From positions 283,508 to 347,507 of the forward strand of contig NZ_LMUM01000034.1 in assembly GCF_009765985.1 (NCBI RefSeq): a stretch of DNA of 64,000 bases, in the 5' to 3' direction. Origin of the DNA: Acidobacterium sp. S8. Lineage in GTDB: Bacteria; Acidobacteriota; Terriglobia; Terriglobales; Acidobacteriaceae. Shown here in pieces: positions 17,796 through 27,110 of the stretch. The position numbers and the translations under genes were made by a program. Within the stretch, counting starts at the first letter, position 1, and each line of letters starts with the position of its first letter. The notes beneath the pieces are model-generated. The model was not told the DNA's origin. It saw only the letters and a program-made list of their open reading frames with translations, and did not search any database.

Positions 17796-18686
17796 TTATA
17801 CGTCTTCGGAAGGAAAGTTGGGTTCGTTAAGCAGCGTTAATAGATATTGCCCGTATCCACTCTTGCGCACGGGTTGTGCAAGTGTTTCAAGCTGCGCTGT
17901 CGTGATATATCCATGCCGGAAGGCAATCTCTTCCGGGCATGCGATCTTGAGGCCCTGCCGTCGCTCGATTGTCTGGATGAACAGTCCCGCCTCGAAGAGC
18001 GAGTCGTGGGTTCCCGTATCAAGCCATGCCATGCCCCGACTCATCAATGCAACATCGAGCGAGCCGCGTTCCAGGTAGATTCGATTCAGATCGGTGATTT
18101 CGAGCTCGCCACGTGGAGAAGGCTTGAGTGATGATGCAATTTCCACCACGTCGTTGTCGTAGAAATATAATCCTGTCACCGCATAGCGCGACTTGGGCAC
18201 TTGTGGCTTTTCTTCAAGGCTGATAGCGCGACCATTCTTGTCGAATTCCACTACGCCGTAGCGTTCCGGATCGTGTACCGGATAGGCAAAAACTGTGGCG
18301 CCCTTTGTTTTGGCTGCCGCTTTTACTAATTGGGCCGACAGAGACTCGCCATAAAAGATATTGTCTCCCAGCACCAGCGCGCACGGATCAGAACCGATAA
18401 AGTCCTTGCCGATAATGAATGCCTGGGCAAGGCCATCCGGGCTTGGCTGCACGGCATAGGAAAGCTTCATTCCCCATTGCGATCCATCACCGAGCAGCTC
18501 GGCAAAGCGGGAGGTATCCTGCGGCGTTGAGATAATCAGGATCTCCCGGATACCCGCCAGCATGAGCGTGGTCAGCGGGTAATAGATCATTGGCTTGTCG
18601 TAGACCGGAAGAAGCTGCTTCGAAACAACGTGCGTCACAGGATAGAGGCGGGTTCCAGACCCGCCGGCCAGCACTATTCCTTTCAT
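17796..18686 (-). CDS. rfbA: Glucose-1-phosphate thymidylyltransferase
   Basis: 296 residues. It makes dTDP-glucose from dTTP and glucose 1-phosphate, the committed step to dTDP-rhamnose. The nucleotidyltransferase loop [11 protein letters not shown] is at the N-terminus, followed by [28 protein letters not shown] and [10 protein letters not shown], all characteristic of RmlA. It overlaps the 3' end of rfbB by 4 nt. Confidence 0.96.
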   Translation of the reverse strand: MKGIVLAGGSGTRLYPVTHVVSKQLLPVYDKPMIYYPLTTLMLAGIREILIISTPQDTSRFAELLGDGSQWGMKLSYAVQPSPDGLAQAFIIGKDFIGSDPCALVLGDNIFYGESLSAQLVKAAAKTKGATVFAYPVHDPERYGVVEFDKNGRAISLEEKPQVPKSRYAVTGLYFYDNDVVEIASSLKPSPRGELEITDLNRIYLERGSLDVALMSRGMAWLDTGTHDSLFEAGLFIQTIERRQGLKIACPEEIAFRHGYITTAQLETLAQPVRKSGYGQYLLTLLNEPNFPSEDV

Positions 18687-19771
18687 CGTGCGACACGCTC
18701 CGCATAGTTTGTTTCAATCCATTGCTGGTATGCGCCGGAGCGCACATTCTCTACCCATTCCTGGTTTGCCAGGAACCACGCCACCGTCTTGCGGATTCCC
18801 GATTCAAAGCGTTCCGCCGGTTCCCAACCCAGCTCCTGCTTGATCTTGCGGGCGTCAATCGCGTAGCGCCGGTCGTGACCTGGGCGATCGTTGACATAAG
18901 CAATCAATTTTTGCCGCGAGCCGATCTCGGTGCTGGGCGCAAGCTCGTCCAGCAGATCGCAAATCGTCGTCACTACATCAATATTTGCTTTTTCGCTGGA
19001 TCCGCCGATGTTATAGGTTTCACCCAGCCTGCCGTGTTCGAGAACGGCACGGATGGCAGAGCAGTGGTCTTCGACGAAGAGCCAGTCGCGGACATTTTTT
19101 CCATCGCCATAGACCGGCAGCGGTTTGCCCTCAAGCCCATTCAGGATCATCAGAGGGATCAACTTTTCGGGAAACTGATATGGGCCGTAGTTGTTCGAGC
19201 AGTTCGTCGTGAGCACCGGCAGTTTATAGGTGTGGAAGTAGGCCCTCACCAGATGGTCGGAAGCCGCTTTGGACGCAGCGTAAGGGCTGTTTGGCGCGTA
19301 AGGCGTTGTCTCGGAGAAGGCAGGATCGTTCGGCTCAAGCGTCCCATACACTTCATCCGTCGAAACATGCAGGAAACGGAACTGCTGCTGTTCCTCCGCG
19401 CTCAACTCTAAGTAATATGCCTTCGCCGCCTGAAGCAATGCGAATGTGCCAATGACGTTGGTTTGTACAAACGCGCCCGGTCCAACAATGGAGCGGTCCA
19501 CATGGCTTTCCGCGGCAAAATGAACAATAGCTCTGGGCTTATGCTCGCGCAGAAGACGTCCGACTAATTCTTCATCCGCGATATCTCCATGGACAAAGAT
19601 ATGTTTCGAATTCTCGCTGAGAGATTGCAGGTTATTTAGATTGCCGGCGTAGGTCAGGCTGTCGAGGTTGATCACAGTGGAGCCGACTTCTCTTATCCAC
19701 GTGAGAACGAAGTTAGAGCCGATAAAGCCAGCTCCGCCTGTTACCAGGATCGAATCTTCTCTGCTCATCAT
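18683..19771 (-). CDS. rfbB: dTDP-glucose 4,6-dehydratase
   Basis: 362 residues. It converts dTDP-glucose to dTDP-4-keto-6-deoxyglucose. The extended-SDR NAD motif is [24 protein letters not shown] provides the catalytic Thr-Asp-Glu, [15 protein letters not shown] the Tyr-x3-Lys pair, and [14 protein letters not shown] is also typical. It is the first gene of the rhamnose operon and lies 21 nt after the chain-length determinant gene, so both may share a transcript for O-antigen or exopolysaccharide assembly. Confidence 0.96.
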   Translation of the reverse strand: MMSREDSILVTGGAGFIGSNFVLTWIREVGSTVINLDSLTYAGNLNNLQSLSENSKHIFVHGDIADEELVGRLLREHKPRAIVHFAAESHVDRSIVGPGAFVQTNVIGTFALLQAAKAYYLELSAEEQQQFRFLHVSTDEVYGTLEPNDPAFSETTPYAPNSPYAASKAASDHLVRAYFHTYKLPVLTTNCSNNYGPYQFPEKLIPLMILNGLEGKPLPVYGDGKNVRDWLFVEDHCSAIRAVLEHGRLGETYNIGGSSEKANIDVVTTICDLLDELAPSTEIGSRQKLIAYVNDRPGHDRRYAIDARKIKQELGWEPAERFESGIRKTVAWFLANQEWVENVRSGAYQQWIETNYAERVAR

Positions 19772-19792
19772 TATTTAGGGTGTCTTCCTAAT

Positions 19793-21052
19793 TTAGGTTG
19801 TTTTCCTAGTCCAGAGTGCTTTGCGTAGAATGTCGAGACGTTGGCTCTGTTCAGGGTTCTGGCGTAATCTCTCCATGCCCTCATGCCATAATGCAGCGAA
19901 GATGCCGATAAATAATCCAGCCACGCCAGCAATCAGGGTAATCAAACCGCGTTTCGGGAATGATTTGTAATCGGGAACGATAGCCGGATCAACGACCTGG
20001 ATCAACGCTCCTTCTTTCGCCTCGTCGAGCTTTGCCAGTTCAAACTGCCGCGCCAGAATCTCAAAGATGGTTTCATAATACTTTACATCACGCAGTTTGC
20101 GAACATACTCAATCCCCGCCTGCGGCACAAGGCCCTTCGGCACGATCAATCCACCGCTGCTGTCATCGGCACTACCGCCGAGTTTTGTCAGTTGCGCCCG
20201 CATGCTGTCCAGTTCCTGCTGTGTCTGCACGACGTTCGCATTTTCGCTGGTCGCGTAAGTGCGCATCCCTTGTAGCTGCACTTCTTTTGCCGTAATCTGC
20301 GCCCGCAGGGCGGCTGCCGATTCGATCAACGCGCGAGCCTGACTGTCGAGCTGGATCATGCCTGTTTTCTGTTCTGTCTCTTTCAGCGCTTCTTCCGCAT
20401 TGGCCAGGTTGTCCTTAGCCTGCAGCAGCTGCTGTTCAAAAAAAAGACGACGTTGCGCCGCTTCGCCAATAGCGAGATGCTGCGAAAGGCCGCGATATGC
20501 ATCTACGTATGCATTCGCCATCTCTGCTGCCCGTTTTGGGTCTTTATCTTCTACAGAGATGTGAATCAGGTTGTCTTTTGTCCCCGCCTCAACTGTCGTA
20601 TGACTTTCGAAAGCCTTTCGCGCTGTAGACATGTACTTCTCTTTGTATTCGGCCATCAACCCAAAGCGCTCAATCATAGCGTCTTCTACTGTGCGGCTCT
20701 TAAACATGGCCACAAACATGTCGTTGGGATTCTTCAATCCCATCGAAGAGCCGGCCAGCGCACCCAGCGAGCCGAGGTTACCGATTTGGGACATGATCGC
20801 AGAACTCAACGAAGAGCCTTGCTGCGGTGGCAGCACCGTCGTCATGGCGGTGTACTTCTTCGGCAGGAGTAGAGACACCAGAAGCGCGACCAGCGCGAAG
20901 CCGAGAGCAAACTTCACGATCAGCCATTTCCTGCGGGCCAGAATGATCAGCAGATCAAGGAGCGATATTTCGTCGTAAGACTCCTCAGGGCTATGGCTCG
21001 CCGGGGAAGTCTCGGTTTCCAGATGTCGAATCTCGGTCGTTGTGGTGTTCAT
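19793..21052 (-). CDS. Wzz/chain-length determinant-type polysaccharide co-polymerase
   Basis: About 419 residues. A transmembrane helix near residues 45-65 (RKWLIVKFALGFALVALLVSLL) follows the Wzz box region DEISLLDLLIILARR. A long periplasmic section includes a coiled coil near residues 200-290, and a second transmembrane helix near the C-terminus follows the proline-rich VPDYKSFPKRGLI. The absence of a tyrosine kinase domain fits a Wzz-like regulator of O-antigen or exopolysaccharide length rather than a fused Wzc. A GTG at 21076 could add 8 residues. It lies just upstream of rfbBACD on the same strand. Confidence 0.85.
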   Translation of the reverse strand: MNTTTTEIRHLETETSPASHSPEESYDEISLLDLLIILARRKWLIVKFALGFALVALLVSLLLPKKYTAMTTVLPPQQGSSLSSAIMSQIGNLGSLGALAGSSMGLKNPNDMFVAMFKSRTVEDAMIERFGLMAEYKEKYMSTARKAFESHTTVEAGTKDNLIHISVEDKDPKRAAEMANAYVDAYRGLSQHLAIGEAAQRRLFFEQQLLQAKDNLANAEEALKETEQKTGMIQLDSQARALIESAAALRAQITAKEVQLQGMRTYATSENANVVQTQQELDSMRAQLTKLGGSADDSSGGLIVPKGLVPQAGIEYVRKLRDVKYYETIFEILARQFELAKLDEAKEGALIQVVDPAIVPDYKSFPKRGLITLIAGVAGLFIGIFAALWHEGMERLRQNPEQSQRLDILRKALWTRKTT

Positions 21053-21185
21053 TCGCTGCGGCTTTGGAACCGGCACCCCAAAAATGCAACTATCAGAAAA
21101 GCTTGTACTTTACTGCGCGATCTTTTGCATAGTAAAGCGGATGGGGGCCCCTTCCAGAAGTTTAACGCAAGCGAGCTCTCCAGCC

Positions 21186-21320
21186 CTAAGACGTTTTTCC
21201 GGGGTGGCCGGTCACATCTCCCATCCCATCAGCATCAGCATCATGGCCTCCGGTCGCCCATAACAGAGCACTGACAAATACCACTGCAAAGAAGAGGATT
21301 GCTCCGACTGTCGTTGGCAT
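21186..21320 (-). CDS. Small single-pass membrane protein (44 aa)
   Basis: A short reading frame that begins at an ATG preceded by AGGAGG with about 5-6 nt spacing, one of the clearest Shine-Dalgarno sites in the window. The peptide opens MPTTVGAILFFAVVF, a hydrophobic helix of roughly 20 residues, then a polar tail rich in Gly, His and Asp (GGHDADADGMGDVTGHPG). It lies between the DMT transporter and the Wzz gene on the same strand. I recognise no family. Its His/Asp-rich tail may bind metal, which is speculation. Confidence 0.6.
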   Translation of the reverse strand: MPTTVGAILFFAVVFVSALLWATGGHDADADGMGDVTGHPGKTS

Positions 21321-21374
21321 GCTTGCCTCCTGTTCAATTGGAAATCGGAATGCCTGGCAGGGTTGCGTCGCCCT

Positions 21375-22331
21375 TCAAACCTTTACCGGAACGGGCTGTA
21401 TCTTTTTTGCCGATGGCCGAGCTTTTTCCACCCTAACGCGGGACGAGGTGACAAGCGCGACCGCAACTACGATCGCAGCCATGCCGATATACCCCGTATC
21501 CGCCAGCCGCTCGCCGAGGAAAATCGCTCCTAGAATGACCGCGACGACGGGATTGACATACGCATAGGTGGACACTTTGGAGACAGGTACATGATCCAGA
21601 AGCCAGACAAATGCGGTATATCCAACCAATGATCCAAAAACCACGAGATACGCGACCGCTTCGATCGCCGGGCGTGTCCAGGTGGATGCCTTCCAGGCTC
21701 CGGTAGCCAGTCCGAGACTTCCACTGGCGAGGCCGGCAGCCAGCATCTCCCATCCGGCAGCGACAATCGGGTTAACCGGCAGCTTCAACTCCCGCGACAA
21801 AACAGAACCGACGGCCCACGAAAACGTGCCACCCAATACGATCAAGCATCCCTCTAACTGGAATTGCCATCCCCCGGTCTGATGCCGCAGACTCGGCCAC
21901 ACCAACGCAGTTAGACCCGCAAATCCTAGGCCCAGGCCTATCCATCCCCGGACCGTGAGCTTCTCTCCCCGAGGGAGAAGCATGCCGATGATTGCGACGT
22001 ACAAAGGCATGACCGCAACCAGCAGGGCTGCAAGGCCGCTGTCGATGTATCGTTCACCGGCGACGAGCGAAATATTTCCTCCGCCCAGCAGTAGCAGGCC
22101 GACGACGGCTAGCCATGCCAGCTCGCGCGGTGCAGGCAGAATCCGTACGCCCCTGAGCCGGCAGAAAGCCAGCAACAATATGCCTGCGACCAGGAATCGC
22201 GTACTCCCGAGTACCAGGGGATTCAGATACTGCACTCCAATCTTGATCGCTGTGTAAGTCGATCCCCAGAAGATATAAACGCATCCAAACGCGAATGGAA
22301 CGGCCAGCGATGCTGCGCGGGTACGGTTCAT
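21375..22331 (-). CDS. EamA/DMT-superfamily exporter (YedA/RhaT-like)
   Basis: 318 residues with about ten predicted hydrophobic helices and the two-EamA-repeat pattern of drug/metabolite transporters. The start FAFGCVYIFWGSTYTAIKIGV is characteristic, as is the second repeat ending YAYVNPVVAVILGAIFLGERL. The family exports amino acids, metabolites or drugs; no substrate can be given from sequence alone. Confidence 0.88.
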   Translation of the reverse strand: MNRTRAASLAVPFAFGCVYIFWGSTYTAIKIGVQYLNPLVLGSTRFLVAGILLLAFCRLRGVRILPAPRELAWLAVVGLLLLGGGNISLVAGERYIDSGLAALLVAVMPLYVAIIGMLLPRGEKLTVRGWIGLGLGFAGLTALVWPSLRHQTGGWQFQLEGCLIVLGGTFSWAVGSVLSRELKLPVNPIVAAGWEMLAAGLASGSLGLATGAWKASTWTRPAIEAVAYLVVFGSLVGYTAFVWLLDHVPVSKVSTYAYVNPVVAVILGAIFLGERLADTGYIGMAAIVVAVALVTSSRVRVEKARPSAKKIQPVPVKV

Positions 22332-22468
22332 GAGCGGCGCTCCTCTAAGTCGTGCCTTATGCGGCGCGACCTGACAAGAAGATGTCGTCGTATGTTATTT
22401 CGATTATGGATTGAAAAGATGTGGATCATCTTTTTTAGAGATTCGCGGGTACGCGGTTCCGTCCACAA

Positions 22469-22759
22469 ATGCTGGTTCCTCCCCAAGAAATGATCAGCCC
22501 TGCTGTGCGTGTCTACGCTGGCTATCTCATCTCGCGAAACCTGGCTCTGGCCATCATGCTCATGATCGCGGTGAGCCTCCGGAGGCAAGCATCGCTGCGC
22601 GCATTCGTGATTCTGACCGCTCTCATTCAGGTTCTGGATGCGGTGCTCGATGCTATCGAAGGGCGCTGGGTGATGGTACCGGGGGTTTTTATTTTTGCGA
22701 TTGCATTTTATTTGTTGGCGCTCTGGCCTTCCCGGCATGACCCAATACAGACTGTCTGA
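22469..22759 (+). CDS. Hypothetical small membrane protein
   Basis: Up to 96 residues; an internal ATG at 22490 (MISPAVRVYAGYL) is an alternative start. Three hydrophobic segments are visible (ISRNLALAIMLMIAVSL, AFVILTALIQVLDAVLDAI, WVMVPGVFIFAIAFYLLALW). The pattern recalls small DUF4267/DUF4345-like membrane proteins but lacks their usual first helix, so it may be a 5'-truncated remnant. No strong ribosome-binding site was found and stops occur in frame just upstream. Confidence 0.4.
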   Translation: MLVPPQEMISPAVRVYAGYLISRNLALAIMLMIAVSLRRQASLRAFVILTALIQVLDAVLDAIEGRWVMVPGVFIFAIAFYLLALWPSRHDPIQTV

Positions 22760-23169
22760 CAGCAGTCTATTCCGCATGCTTTTCACTTCACGCCTCCCTC
22801 ACGCGCGTGCTATGCTCACCTCACACCGGAACAACATGCGCAGCGACAGGCACATTGCCGTTTTTGGCTCTACTTCCAGCAATAGACGCTGGAGCCTGGC
22901 CTTTGCGCGCGCTATCGCTCCCCGCAAGCATCTCTGTGTGCTCCCCACCCGCACGCGACCTAGTCTCTTCGGCAGCGATTAGTCGCCGCTGCCCGTGACG
23001 CGCAACTGCGTGCTCCTTGGCAAGGATCGTTACCCGTCCTCCATCTGCATTCGCGTCATCGCGGGAAGAAAGACTCCTCCCGACAGCCCTATCGCCGCCA
23101 AATTCAGGCGATTCCGGAAACCAAGATCAGGCTGAAGCCTAAACCAAGGCCCTACAAGGAGAACAAATT
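22760..23169 (+). other. Intergenic stretch without a recognised gene
   Basis: About 400 bp between the small membrane frame and the aminotransferase. Short open frames here are arginine- and serine-rich out-of-frame readings with no ribosome-binding sites. The last 20 bp hold the AAGGAGAAC Shine-Dalgarno of the aminotransferase. No RNA gene or repeat was recognised. Confidence 0.5.
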
Positions 23170-24564
23170 ATGCAGTCGACTGAAATTCTGAGCAAATTTG
23201 GACCGAAACTGAAAGGCCAACTGCCCGGTCCGAAGGCGAAGCGAATCGTTGAGGACGATGATCGCCTCATCTCGCCCAGCTACACGCGTTCCTACCCGCT
23301 GGTAGCGAAAACTGGGCGTGGAGTTCGCATCGAAGACGTAGATGGCAACGAGTTCCTCGACTTTGCCGCCGGCATCGCCGTCACTTCGACCGGCCACTGC
23401 CATCCTGAAGTTGTAGCCGCCATCCAGAAGCAGGCGGCGGAACTCATCCACATCTCGGGCACCGACTTCTACTATGAGTCTCTGGTTACCTTCGCAGAGC
23501 GCCTGTCCGCTATCGCACCCATGCCCGGACCGCACCGCTTTTACTATGGGAACTCCGGCGCGGAAGCCGTGGAGTGCGCCCTCAAGATTGCCCGCTACCA
23601 CACGCAGCGCCAGCACGTCATCGCCTTCTTCGGAGCCTTTCATGGACGCACCATGGGCGCGCTTTCGTTGACCGCTTCCAAGCCGCAGCAACGCCGCCGT
23701 TTTGCGCCGCTCGTGCCTGGTGTGACGCATGTGCGCTATCCATACGCCTATCGCGGCTGTAGCGGCGGCCCACAGGAAGAAGAAGCCTTCGCTCTCGGCT
23801 GCGCCCGCTATATCGAAGAGAAGCTTTTCAAGACCACACTCGCGCCGGAAGAAGTGGCTGCCATTTTTGTCGAGCCTATTCAAGGGGAAGGCGGCTATGT
23901 GGTCGCGCCCACCGTCTTTATGCAGGAATTGCGCCGCATCTGCGACAAATACGGCATCCTGCTCGTCGCGGACGAAGTGCAGTCCGGCGCTGGGCGCACC
24001 GGTAAGTGGTGGGCCATTGAGCACACTGGCGTCGAGCCGGACATCGTCTGTATGGCAAAGGGCATCGCTTCCGGAATGCCTCTCGGTATCTGCATGACGC
24101 GCGCAGACATCATGGACTGGAAGCCCGGTTCGCATGCCTCCACCTTCGGCGGCAACCCCGTTTCTATCGCGGCGGCGCTTGCCACTATGGACATTCTCGA
24201 GCGCGAGGGCATTGCCAATGCCGGAAAAATTGGCGGGCAGATGTTGAAACGGCTGCGCGAGTGGCCGTCTAAGCATTCGATCGTCGGAGATGTCCGCGGA
24301 CGCGGTCTGATGATCGGTATTGAAATTGTTAAAAACCAGGCCAGCCGTGAACCTGCAGGAGAATGGCGCGATCGTATCGTCGAAGTGGCCTTCGAGCGCG
24401 GTCTCCTGATCCTCGGCTGTGGCGAGACTTCGATTCGACTGGCGCCGGCACTCGTTGTCAACGAGCATGAGGCTGCCATCGCACTCGATATTCTCGAGGA
24501 GTGTATTTCATCAGTTGAAAGTGAGTACGCCGAATCGGGCGCGCTTGCCGGTTCCGCAGTATAA
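23170..24564 (+). CDS. Class III PLP aminotransferase (acetylornithine / 4-aminobutyrate type)
   Basis: 464 residues. Class III motifs: YYGNSGAEAVECALKIAR for phosphate binding, GAFHGRT, LLVADEVQSGAGRTGKWWAIEH with the pyridine-contacting aspartate, and the Schiff-base lysine in CMAKGIASGMPLG. Family members transfer the amino group of acetylornithine, GABA or related omega-amino substrates. Its length is closer to GABA aminotransferases and acidobacterial 'acetylornithine aminotransferase family' proteins than to the ~400-residue ArgD. No arginine-biosynthesis genes are adjacent, so catabolic use on GABA or ornithine-like substrates is more likely, as inference. Confidence 0.88.
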   Translation: MQSTEILSKFGPKLKGQLPGPKAKRIVEDDDRLISPSYTRSYPLVAKTGRGVRIEDVDGNEFLDFAAGIAVTSTGHCHPEVVAAIQKQAAELIHISGTDFYYESLVTFAERLSAIAPMPGPHRFYYGNSGAEAVECALKIARYHTQRQHVIAFFGAFHGRTMGALSLTASKPQQRRRFAPLVPGVTHVRYPYAYRGCSGGPQEEEAFALGCARYIEEKLFKTTLAPEEVAAIFVEPIQGEGGYVVAPTVFMQELRRICDKYGILLVADEVQSGAGRTGKWWAIEHTGVEPDIVCMAKGIASGMPLGICMTRADIMDWKPGSHASTFGGNPVSIAAALATMDILEREGIANAGKIGGQMLKRLREWPSKHSIVGDVRGRGLMIGIEIVKNQASREPAGEWRDRIVEVAFERGLLILGCGETSIRLAPALVVNEHEAAIALDILEECISSVESEYAESGALAGSAV

Positions 24565-24572
24565 GATGTGAG

Positions 24573-24598
24573 GCCAGAGATCCTTCGTGATCTCTGGC
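24573..24598 (+). terminator. Strong hairpin after the aminotransferase gene
   Basis: Perfect 10-bp inverted repeat GCCAGAGATC / GATCTCTGGC with a 6-nt loop, 8 nt after the stop codon. No U-tract follows, so it may stabilise the 3' end or act with Rho rather than as a classic intrinsic terminator. Confidence 0.4.
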
Positions 24599-24648
24599 GC
24601 TCCTCAGGATCAGGCCATTCGTATTAACCATCTCTCCTAGGGGCAGGT

Positions 24649-24981
24649 ATGATCACACGTCTTTGGCGGGGTTATACGACTCCGGAAAATGCTGACGCAT
24701 ATGAAAAGTATGTTCGGCTTGAAATCTTTCCTCAACTTCGTTCCGTCCGTGGATTTTTAGGCGGCAACCTCCTGCGCCGCAATCTCTTCCAGGAAGTCGA
24801 ATTCGTAGCTCTGACGCACTTTGATTCGCTGGAATCCGTACGTGCCGCCGCCGGTGAAGAATTCGGCTACATTATCATTCCGGAAGTCGGACGTAAATTG
24901 CTCTCCCGCTTCGACCAGCGCGTGGCCATTTATGAAATGGTGGTCGATGAAGGGCGAACTGAGCCCAGTTCATTTTCGTAG
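24649..24981 (+). CDS. Antibiotic-biosynthesis-monooxygenase-like (ABM fold) small protein
   Basis: 110 residues with the dimeric alpha/beta-barrel pattern of the ABM family: an opening MITRLWRGYTTPENADAYEKYV, then RGFLGGNLLRR, and a strand with EVEFVALTHFDSLESVRA. The family includes small monooxygenases and many uncharacterised proteins; I cannot name a substrate. It follows the aminotransferase on the same strand, after an 84-nt gap containing a hairpin. The 3' end overlaps the convergent small membrane gene by 12 nt. Confidence 0.7.
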   Translation: MITRLWRGYTTPENADAYEKYVRLEIFPQLRSVRGFLGGNLLRRNLFQEVEFVALTHFDSLESVRAAAGEEFGYIIIPEVGRKLLSRFDQRVAIYEMVVDEGRTEPSSFS

Positions 24982-25158
24982 CGCTTGCCTGCGGAACACC
25001 ACGCCGGCAATCAAAAATAAGAGAGAAACCGCAGCTGCGAGCAGCGTATGCGGACGCGAGCCAGCATTCAGTTGCAATGCCGCATCTACCAGCCATACCA
25101 CCGCGCCTACAAACCAGATGATGTAGGAATTTGACCGCACCTTTTTTCTTGGATGCAC
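24970..25158 (-). CDS. Small two-helix membrane protein (62 aa)
   Basis: Starts at GTG with only a weak upstream GAGTAG. Two hydrophobic helices (NSYIIWFVGAVVWLVDAALQ and LLAAAVSLLFLIAGVVF) are separated by a short polar loop, with basic residues at both ends, consistent with a small inner-membrane protein. No function recognised. It converges with and slightly overlaps the ABM-like gene, and lies upstream of dapA on the same strand. Confidence 0.5.
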   Translation of the reverse strand: MHPRKKVRSNSYIIWFVGAVVWLVDAALQLNAGSRPHTLLAAAVSLLFLIAGVVFRRQALRK

Positions 25159-25190
25159 CTACTCACAGATGTTCTGGTCGCGATTGTGGA

Positions 25191-26117
25191 TCAGAACATC
25201 CGGTAATCGCCTTCTTCTCGCGGAGCATGCACAAGCAGTCCAAGCTCGCCGCACAATCGCTCCAGTCTTGCACGGGTCGCCTGAGCAACAGGCACCATCG
25301 GCAGCCTGTAATGCTCTTCGATCCGGCCCATCATGGCCATTACGGCCTTTACGGGCCCGGGACTCGTCTCCCAGAAATTTGCCTGGATCAGCCGGTAGAA
25401 CTTGCGGTTGATCTGCCGCGCCATCGGCCAGTCACCAGTAAGCGCCTCCTGCACCATACGCGCCATCTCGGCGGGAATTTCGTTCGAGGCGACAGAAACC
25501 AGCCCTCGCGCGCCGGCTCCAATCGCACCGAGTGCCATGTTGTCATCGCCGGCATAGATGCTGAAGCTGCGCGGAGCCTGTGTCACCAGCTCTGTGATTT
25601 GCGGCAGGCTGCCGCTCGATTCTTTAATCGCCGCAATATTTGGAGCGTCTTCAATCAGCCGCATCACTGTAGCCGATTCAAGATTCGTCCCCGTGCGACC
25701 GGGAATGTTGTAGAGCACGACCGACAGCTTCACTGCCTGGGCAATTGCCTTGAAGTGCTGGTATTGGCCTTCCTGTCCTGGCTTGTTGTAATAGGGGTTC
25801 GCCGTCAGAATCGCGGTCACCCCCGGCACCTGTGCCGCAATCCGCGCCCGCTGTACCGCTTCGCGTGTCGCATTATGAGTGCACCCCGCCCAGACCGGCA
25901 CTCGCCCGGCAGTGGCCTCGGTCACAATGCGGATGACGCGCAGCCATTCTTCCTCGTTGAGGGAAGGCGTCTCCGCCGTCGTGCCGCAGGCCACCAGCCA
26001 GTCGATGCCGCTTTCAATCTGCCATTGCGTCAGCGCATAGAGCGCCTGTTCATTGATTGCGCCGTCCGCATGAAACGGAGTTACCAGCGCCGTGCCACAG
26101 CCTATCAGATCCATCAC
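25191..26117 (-). CDS. dapA: 4-hydroxy-tetrahydrodipicolinate synthase
   Basis: 308 residues. Condenses pyruvate with aspartate semialdehyde in the diaminopimelate/lysine pathway. The Schiff-base lysine is in NIAAIKESSGSL and the catalytic tyrosine in VVLYNIPGRTGT; GTALVTPF and VACGTTAETPSLNEEEW are family markers. It lies 1.5 kb downstream of dapB on the same strand, separated by a glycosyltransferase and an oppositely oriented acetyltransferase, so it is probably transcribed apart from asd-lysC-dapB. Confidence 0.93.
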   Translation of the reverse strand: MMDLIGCGTALVTPFHADGAINEQALYALTQWQIESGIDWLVACGTTAETPSLNEEEWLRVIRIVTEATAGRVPVWAGCTHNATREAVQRARIAAQVPGVTAILTANPYYNKPGQEGQYQHFKAIAQAVKLSVVLYNIPGRTGTNLESATVMRLIEDAPNIAAIKESSGSLPQITELVTQAPRSFSIYAGDDNMALGAIGAGARGLVSVASNEIPAEMARMVQEALTGDWPMARQINRKFYRLIQANFWETSPGPVKAVMAMMGRIEEHYRLPMVPVAQATRARLERLCGELGLLVHAPREEGDYRMF

Positions 26118-26156
26118 TGATCGAGTCTACAGGAAGGCGCAGGGTGCAAAGAAGGG

Positions 26157-27074
26157 CTACAAAGAGTGCCGTTTTTCATACAATTTGGCGTCCACCAGGA
26201 AACGGAACCAGAACGTCTGCAGCACGAAGAAGATGAAACCCGTTGTGCCATCGAGAAATCCCAGCCGCAGAAAATAACGATAGAAAAAAAGCACGAAAGG
26301 CCGCACAAAAAGCGGCGAATCGTTATAAAGCCCACGTAAATAGCGCTTCCTCTGCACCGGATTTCCGGAAATCTTGCCTTCAATCCTGCCGGTGTCAGCC
26401 TTTTCGCTCTGCTCTTCAACTTCGGCGTCAGACCAGCGGTTGTGGCGGAACGTCCACTCGCTCAATGACATCCGGATGTCGTCTGTCATTTGCCCCTTCA
26501 ACTGCGCGGATGTGCCCGATTTCAGATAGAAGTGCTGATCGTATTTCCGCGCTTCGCATCTTCCTGCGCCGGTCCTGAAGAGCCGCATGTGCCAGGTAGG
26601 GTACATGGCGCCGTGACGGATGGGCCTGCCCATAAACAGCATCAGCCGCGGAAGATAGAACCCCGTGTGCTCAGTCTCTTCGCCGAGTGCCGCAATCTCC
26701 TGCAGCAACTCCGGCGACAGCCGTTCATCGGCATCCAGGTGAAGCTGCCATCCATACTTCACCGGCACGGAATCGATGGCCCAGTTTCGCTGCGCGCCAT
26801 AGTTTTCAAAGGCGTGCTCGGTTACCTGCGCACCGAAAGTCTGTGCAATCTCTACCGTGCGATCTTTGCTATAGGAATCGACAATGTGAATATCGTCGGT
26901 AAGCCCGGCGACCGACTGAAGAGTTTCCGCAATCGACAGCTCAGAGTTAAAAGTAAGAATGATGACCGATGGCCTCAAGGGTACCTCATTGCATGAAGTA
27001 AGATCGACCAAGCCAATATCTGCTCCGCTCTGCACCAGAGGAAGCGGAGCCGACTTCAGTATCGCATCAGCCAT
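26157..27074 (-). CDS. Family 2 glycosyltransferase (WaaE/KdtX-like)
   Basis: 305 residues. GT-A fold motifs: PSVIILTFNSELSIAETLQSV, the nucleotide-binding HIVDSYSKDRTVEIA, and the metal-binding DADERLSPELLQEI. The central GFYLPRLMLFMGRPIRHGAMYPTWHMRLFR and a C-terminal hydrophobic segment (FVLFFYRYFLRLGFLDGTTGFIFFVLQ) match glycosyltransferases that modify LPS core or related glycans. Divergent from the acetyltransferase gene 36 nt away, with which it may act in envelope polysaccharide synthesis. Confidence 0.85.
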   Translation of the reverse strand: MADAILKSAPLPLVQSGADIGLVDLTSCNEVPLRPSVIILTFNSELSIAETLQSVAGLTDDIHIVDSYSKDRTVEIAQTFGAQVTEHAFENYGAQRNWAIDSVPVKYGWQLHLDADERLSPELLQEIAALGEETEHTGFYLPRLMLFMGRPIRHGAMYPTWHMRLFRTGAGRCEARKYDQHFYLKSGTSAQLKGQMTDDIRMSLSEWTFRHNRWSDAEVEEQSEKADTGRIEGKISGNPVQRKRYLRGLYNDSPLFVRPFVLFFYRYFLRLGFLDGTTGFIFFVLQTFWFRFLVDAKLYEKRHSL

Positions 27075-27110
27075 GTACGATTAAGATAAAGTGCCGGAAC
27101 CAGGACTGAT

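Noticed and set aside
23152..24468. 438-residue frame antisense to the aminotransferase
   Set aside because: Exactly mirrors the long GC-rich gene and lacks any recognisable domain, although it is long.
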